A stretch of 64,000 bases of DNA from SIG455 sp045646385. Lineage in GTDB: Bacteria > Bacillota > Clostridia > UMGS1810. Location: NCBI GenBank assembly GCA_045646385.1, contig JAZRKQ010000012.1:1-64000 (forward strand), written 5' to 3'. Each line of letters starts with the position of its first letter. The stretch's first letter is position 1. The position numbers and the translations under genes were made by a program. Under the pieces are notes generated by a model that was given only the letters and a program-made list of their open reading frames with translations, did not search any database and was not told the origin of the DNA. Below are positions 62,047 to 64,000 of the stretch, in pieces.

Positions 62047-62196
62047 ATGCATAAACAAATACACGAAAAACCGATAAGAAAGGTGCGCCGTGTAGAAGTT
62101 GATAAATCCAATGATGCTTCTGAAAAACGTATGGTTTTCGGCGATATAGATGATTTTATTTTCGGCGATGAACGCTCTGTGCCGAGCAACAGATAA
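62047..62196 (+). CDS. Small orphan protein, 49 residues, function unknown
   Basis: The frame begins MHKQIHEKPIRKVRRVEVDK and ends IFGDERSVPSNR. The N-terminal half is strongly basic, the C-terminal half acidic with GDIDDFIFGDE. There is no signal or membrane segment. AAGGGGG lies 7 bases before the ATG, and a strong terminator begins at the stop codon, giving a self-contained transcript of about 235 nt. I do not recognise a family. Clear translation signals favour a real gene; an RNA-only function is the alternative. Confidence 0.6.
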   Translation: MHKQIHEKPIRKVRRVEVDKSNDASEKRMVFGDIDDFIFGDERSVPSNR

Positions 62197-62226
62197 ATGC
62201 AGGAGTTATAAGTACTCCTGCATTTT
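62195..62226 (+). terminator. Terminator of the small gene
   Basis: AAATGCAGGAGT / ACTCCTGCATTT, a perfect 12-bp stem with a 7-nt loop and a T-rich tail. Confidence 0.87.
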
Positions 62227-62250
62227 GTGTATATACATTTTTAAAAAATA

Positions 62251-62279
62251 TTGTTTTATTTACGGTTTTATTATATAAT
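62251..62279 (+). promoter_or_regulatory. Promoter of uvrC
   Basis: TTGTTT, a 17-bp spacer and perfect TATAAT, with a leader of about 30 nt. Confidence 0.65.
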
Positions 62280-62315
62280 AGAAAAAGAAATTAAAAACTG
62301 AACGGTGGGTGAATA

Positions 62316-64000
62316 ATGAACGAACGCATTGAACAAAAGTTAAAAACTCTTCCCGATAAAAGCGGTGTATATATAATGAAAAATTCTGACGGTGAGGTTA
62401 TTTATGTTGGTAAGGCAAAAATACTTAAAAACCGTGTGCGTTCATATTTTAAAGGTCATCGCCATGCGCCAAAGGTTGCGGCGATGGTTTCAAATGTTGA
62501 AGATTTTGAATATATCATTACCGATTCTGAAATGGAAGCATTTGTGCTTGAAAATAATCTTATTAAAGAACATTCACCGAAATATAACATACTTTTAAAA
62601 GACGACAAAACGTATCCGTTTTTAAAAATAACTACTAACGAAATGTATCCGCGTATATCCGTTACACGAAAAGTTAAAAAAGACGGTGCAAAATATTTTG
62701 GACCGTATTTAAGCGCAATAGTTTTACGTGACCTAATAGAACTTATAAAAGAGATTTTCAAGGTGCGCAGTTGTAATAAGAATTTTCCTGCTGATATCGG
62801 AAAAACACGTCCGTGCCTTTATCACCACATAGGAAAATGTATGGGTGTTTGCAATGGTGATGTAAGTGCAGAAGAATATAACGAAGTAATAAAAGATATT
62901 ATTGCTTTTTTAAATGGCAGATACGATAAAGTGCAAAAGGATTTAACAGAGCAGATGATTACCGCTTCATCAAATATGGATTTTGAAAAAGCGGCACAGA
63001 TACGTGACCATCTTCGCGCAATAGAATCTCTTGCCGAAAAGCAGAAGATTGTATCTGCCGACGGTGCCGATACAGATGCTATAGCATTTTATTCAAAACA
63101 CGGTAAAACGTGTTTTCAGGTATTCTTTATTCGTGGCGGCAAGGTTATTGGCAGAGAAAACTATTTTACCGATGATACCGAGGGCTTTGAAGAAGGAGAA
63201 CTTTTGTCTGATTTTGTACGCCAGTATTATGCTGAATCGTCATTTGTGCCTAAAGAGATACTCTTAGAGTGCGAGTGTGCTGATATGGAACTTATCCGAC
63301 AGTGGTTAAGCGACCTTTGTGGACGCAGAGTAGAACTTCGTGTTCCTAAAATAGGAGAGAATGCCAAACTTATTAAAATGATAAAAGCCAATGCAGAAAA
63401 AGAACTTTCAGAACGTGAACTGAAAATTCTTCGTGATATCAAATTCAAAAACAATGCAATGGCAGAACTTTACCGCTTGCTTGGACTTAAAACTATACCT
63501 AAACGCATTGAGGCATACGATATATCAAATATATCGGGCGATAATAACGTTGGTTCTATGGTTACGTTTATAGATGCCCGTCCAAGCACCAAGGATTATA
63601 GAAATTTCAAAATTAAAAATGTAGTGGGTGCAGATGATTATGCATGCATGGCAGAGGTGATTACACGCAGATTCGAACGTGCATCGGCAGAATTGCAAAA
63701 AATAGAATCGGGTGAACTTACGGAGGATAAGGCTTCTTTTTCAAATTTGCCCGACGTACTTTTTGTTGACGGCGGTCAGGGGCACGTAAATACTGTTGCG
63801 CTTATCGTTAAAAAATATGCTCCGTATATTCCCGTGTTCGGCATAGTCAAAGACGATAACCATTGTACACGCGGTGTTGTTTCTGTTGATGGTGAAATCC
63901 CCATAGACAAAACATCAGATGCTTTTATGCTTCTTACTAATATTCAGGACGAAATGCACCGACGAGCCATCACCTATAACAGAAATCTGAATACGAAAAA
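62316..64000 (+). CDS. uvrC: UvrABC system protein C, 3' end outside the window
   Basis: Subunit that makes both incisions in nucleotide excision repair. 561 codons are visible, about 90 percent of the usual length. The N-terminal GIY-YIG nuclease (KSGVYIMKNSDGEVIYVGKA), the UVR motif (about residues 205-240, FEKAAQIRDHL) that binds UvrB, and most of the RNase H-like nuclease (AYDISNISG, then FVDGGQGH) are present. The C-terminal helix-hairpin-helix pair lies beyond position 64000. GGTGGGTGA precedes the ATG. Confidence 0.96.
   Translation, partial: MNERIEQKLKTLPDKSGVYIMKNSDGEVIYVGKAKILKNRVRSYFKGHRHAPKVAAMVSNVEDFEYIITDSEMEAFVLENNLIKEHSPKYNILLKDDKTYPFLKITTNEMYPRISVTRKVKKDGAKYFGPYLSAIVLRDLIELIKEIFKVRSCNKNFPADIGKTRPCLYHHIGKCMGVCNGDVSAEEYNEVIKDIIAFLNGRYDKVQKDLTEQMITASSNMDFEKAAQIRDHLRAIESLAEKQKIVSADGADTDAIAFYSKHGKTCFQVFFIRGGKVIGRENYFTDDTEGFEEGELLSDFVRQYYAESSFVPKEILLECECADMELIRQWLSDLCGRRVELRVPKIGENAKLIKMIKANAEKELSERELKILRDIKFKNNAMAELYRLLGLKTIPKRIEAYDISNISGDNNVGSMVTFIDARPSTKDYRNFKIKNVVGADDYACMAEVITRRFERASAELQKIESGELTEDKASFSNLPDVLFVDGGQGHVNTVALIVKKYAPYIPVFGIVKDDNHCTRGVVSVDGEIPIDKTSDAFMLLTNIQDEMHRRAITYNRNLNTK

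Noticed and set aside
1..64000. CRISPR array, IS element, prophage or rRNA operon
   Set aside because: No regularly spaced repeats, transposase, phage gene or rRNA sequence seen; the only direct repeat noted is the tRNA-linked pair near 56 kb.

Overview
The window reads as chromosomal DNA from a low-GC, anaerobic, spore-forming Firmicute of the class Clostridia. Four things point there. First, the gene order yybS-gdpP-rplI-dnaB is typical of Firmicutes. Second, there is a gerA-type germinant receptor operon. Third, there is an electron-bifurcating [FeFe]-hydrogenase cluster and a rubredoxin. Fourth, there are SLH-domain surface proteins. Almost every promoter that can be read is sigma-A-like with a 17-bp spacer. 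I see no CRISPR array, IS element, prophage or rRNA. The species cannot be named from the sequence alone.

Layout. 1-7239 (minus strand): yybS, gdpP, rplI, dnaB, tilS, hpt and the start of ftsH. 7455-9083: lonB. 9159-16775: rpoB-rpoC with their own strong promoter and terminator, not preceded by rplJL. 16831-17010 (minus): an apparently free-standing structured small RNA with promoter and terminator. 17056-20152: rdgB and mutS2, split by a terminator-like hairpin. 20210-23967: the glycolytic genes pgk, tpiA and gpmI, with long hairpins at each junction. 24040-26452: a duplicated P-loop ATPase and tyrS.

26480-34807 is the functional centre of the window. A putative sensory module (DRTGG protein, RsbW-like ATPase, HydS-like [FeFe] hydrogenase, second DRTGG protein, PHP phosphoesterase) lies directly upstream of the structural genes for a bifurcating hydrogenase (NuoE-like HydC, a second kinase-like ATPase, a thioredoxin-like ferredoxin, HydB, HydA). 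The parts suggest that H2 or redox state is sensed by the HydS-like protein and passed through ATPases and a phosphoesterase to hydrogenase expression or activity. That link is inference.

34913-37861: a large SLH surface protein under a strong promoter. 37870-41559 (minus): mnmE, mnmG and secG. 41619-45574: gerA, gerB, gerC and a 52-residue two-helix protein that fits the small D subunits of germinant receptors. 45578-47736 (minus): a secreted YcdB/SLH protein. 47755-55496: metG, a cysteine desulfurase, thiI, cinA, murA and walJ, covering tRNA thiolation, wall synthesis and housekeeping. 55539-56097: tRNA-Met, tRNA-Glu and tRNA-Val, followed by a 54-bp direct repeat of the tRNA-Val 3' end plus its terminator, offset by exactly 200 bp. 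56189-61714: a TolC-like protein, a lipoprotein adaptor and an RND pump. 61720-64000: rubredoxin (minus), a 49-residue orphan small protein, and uvrC running off the end.
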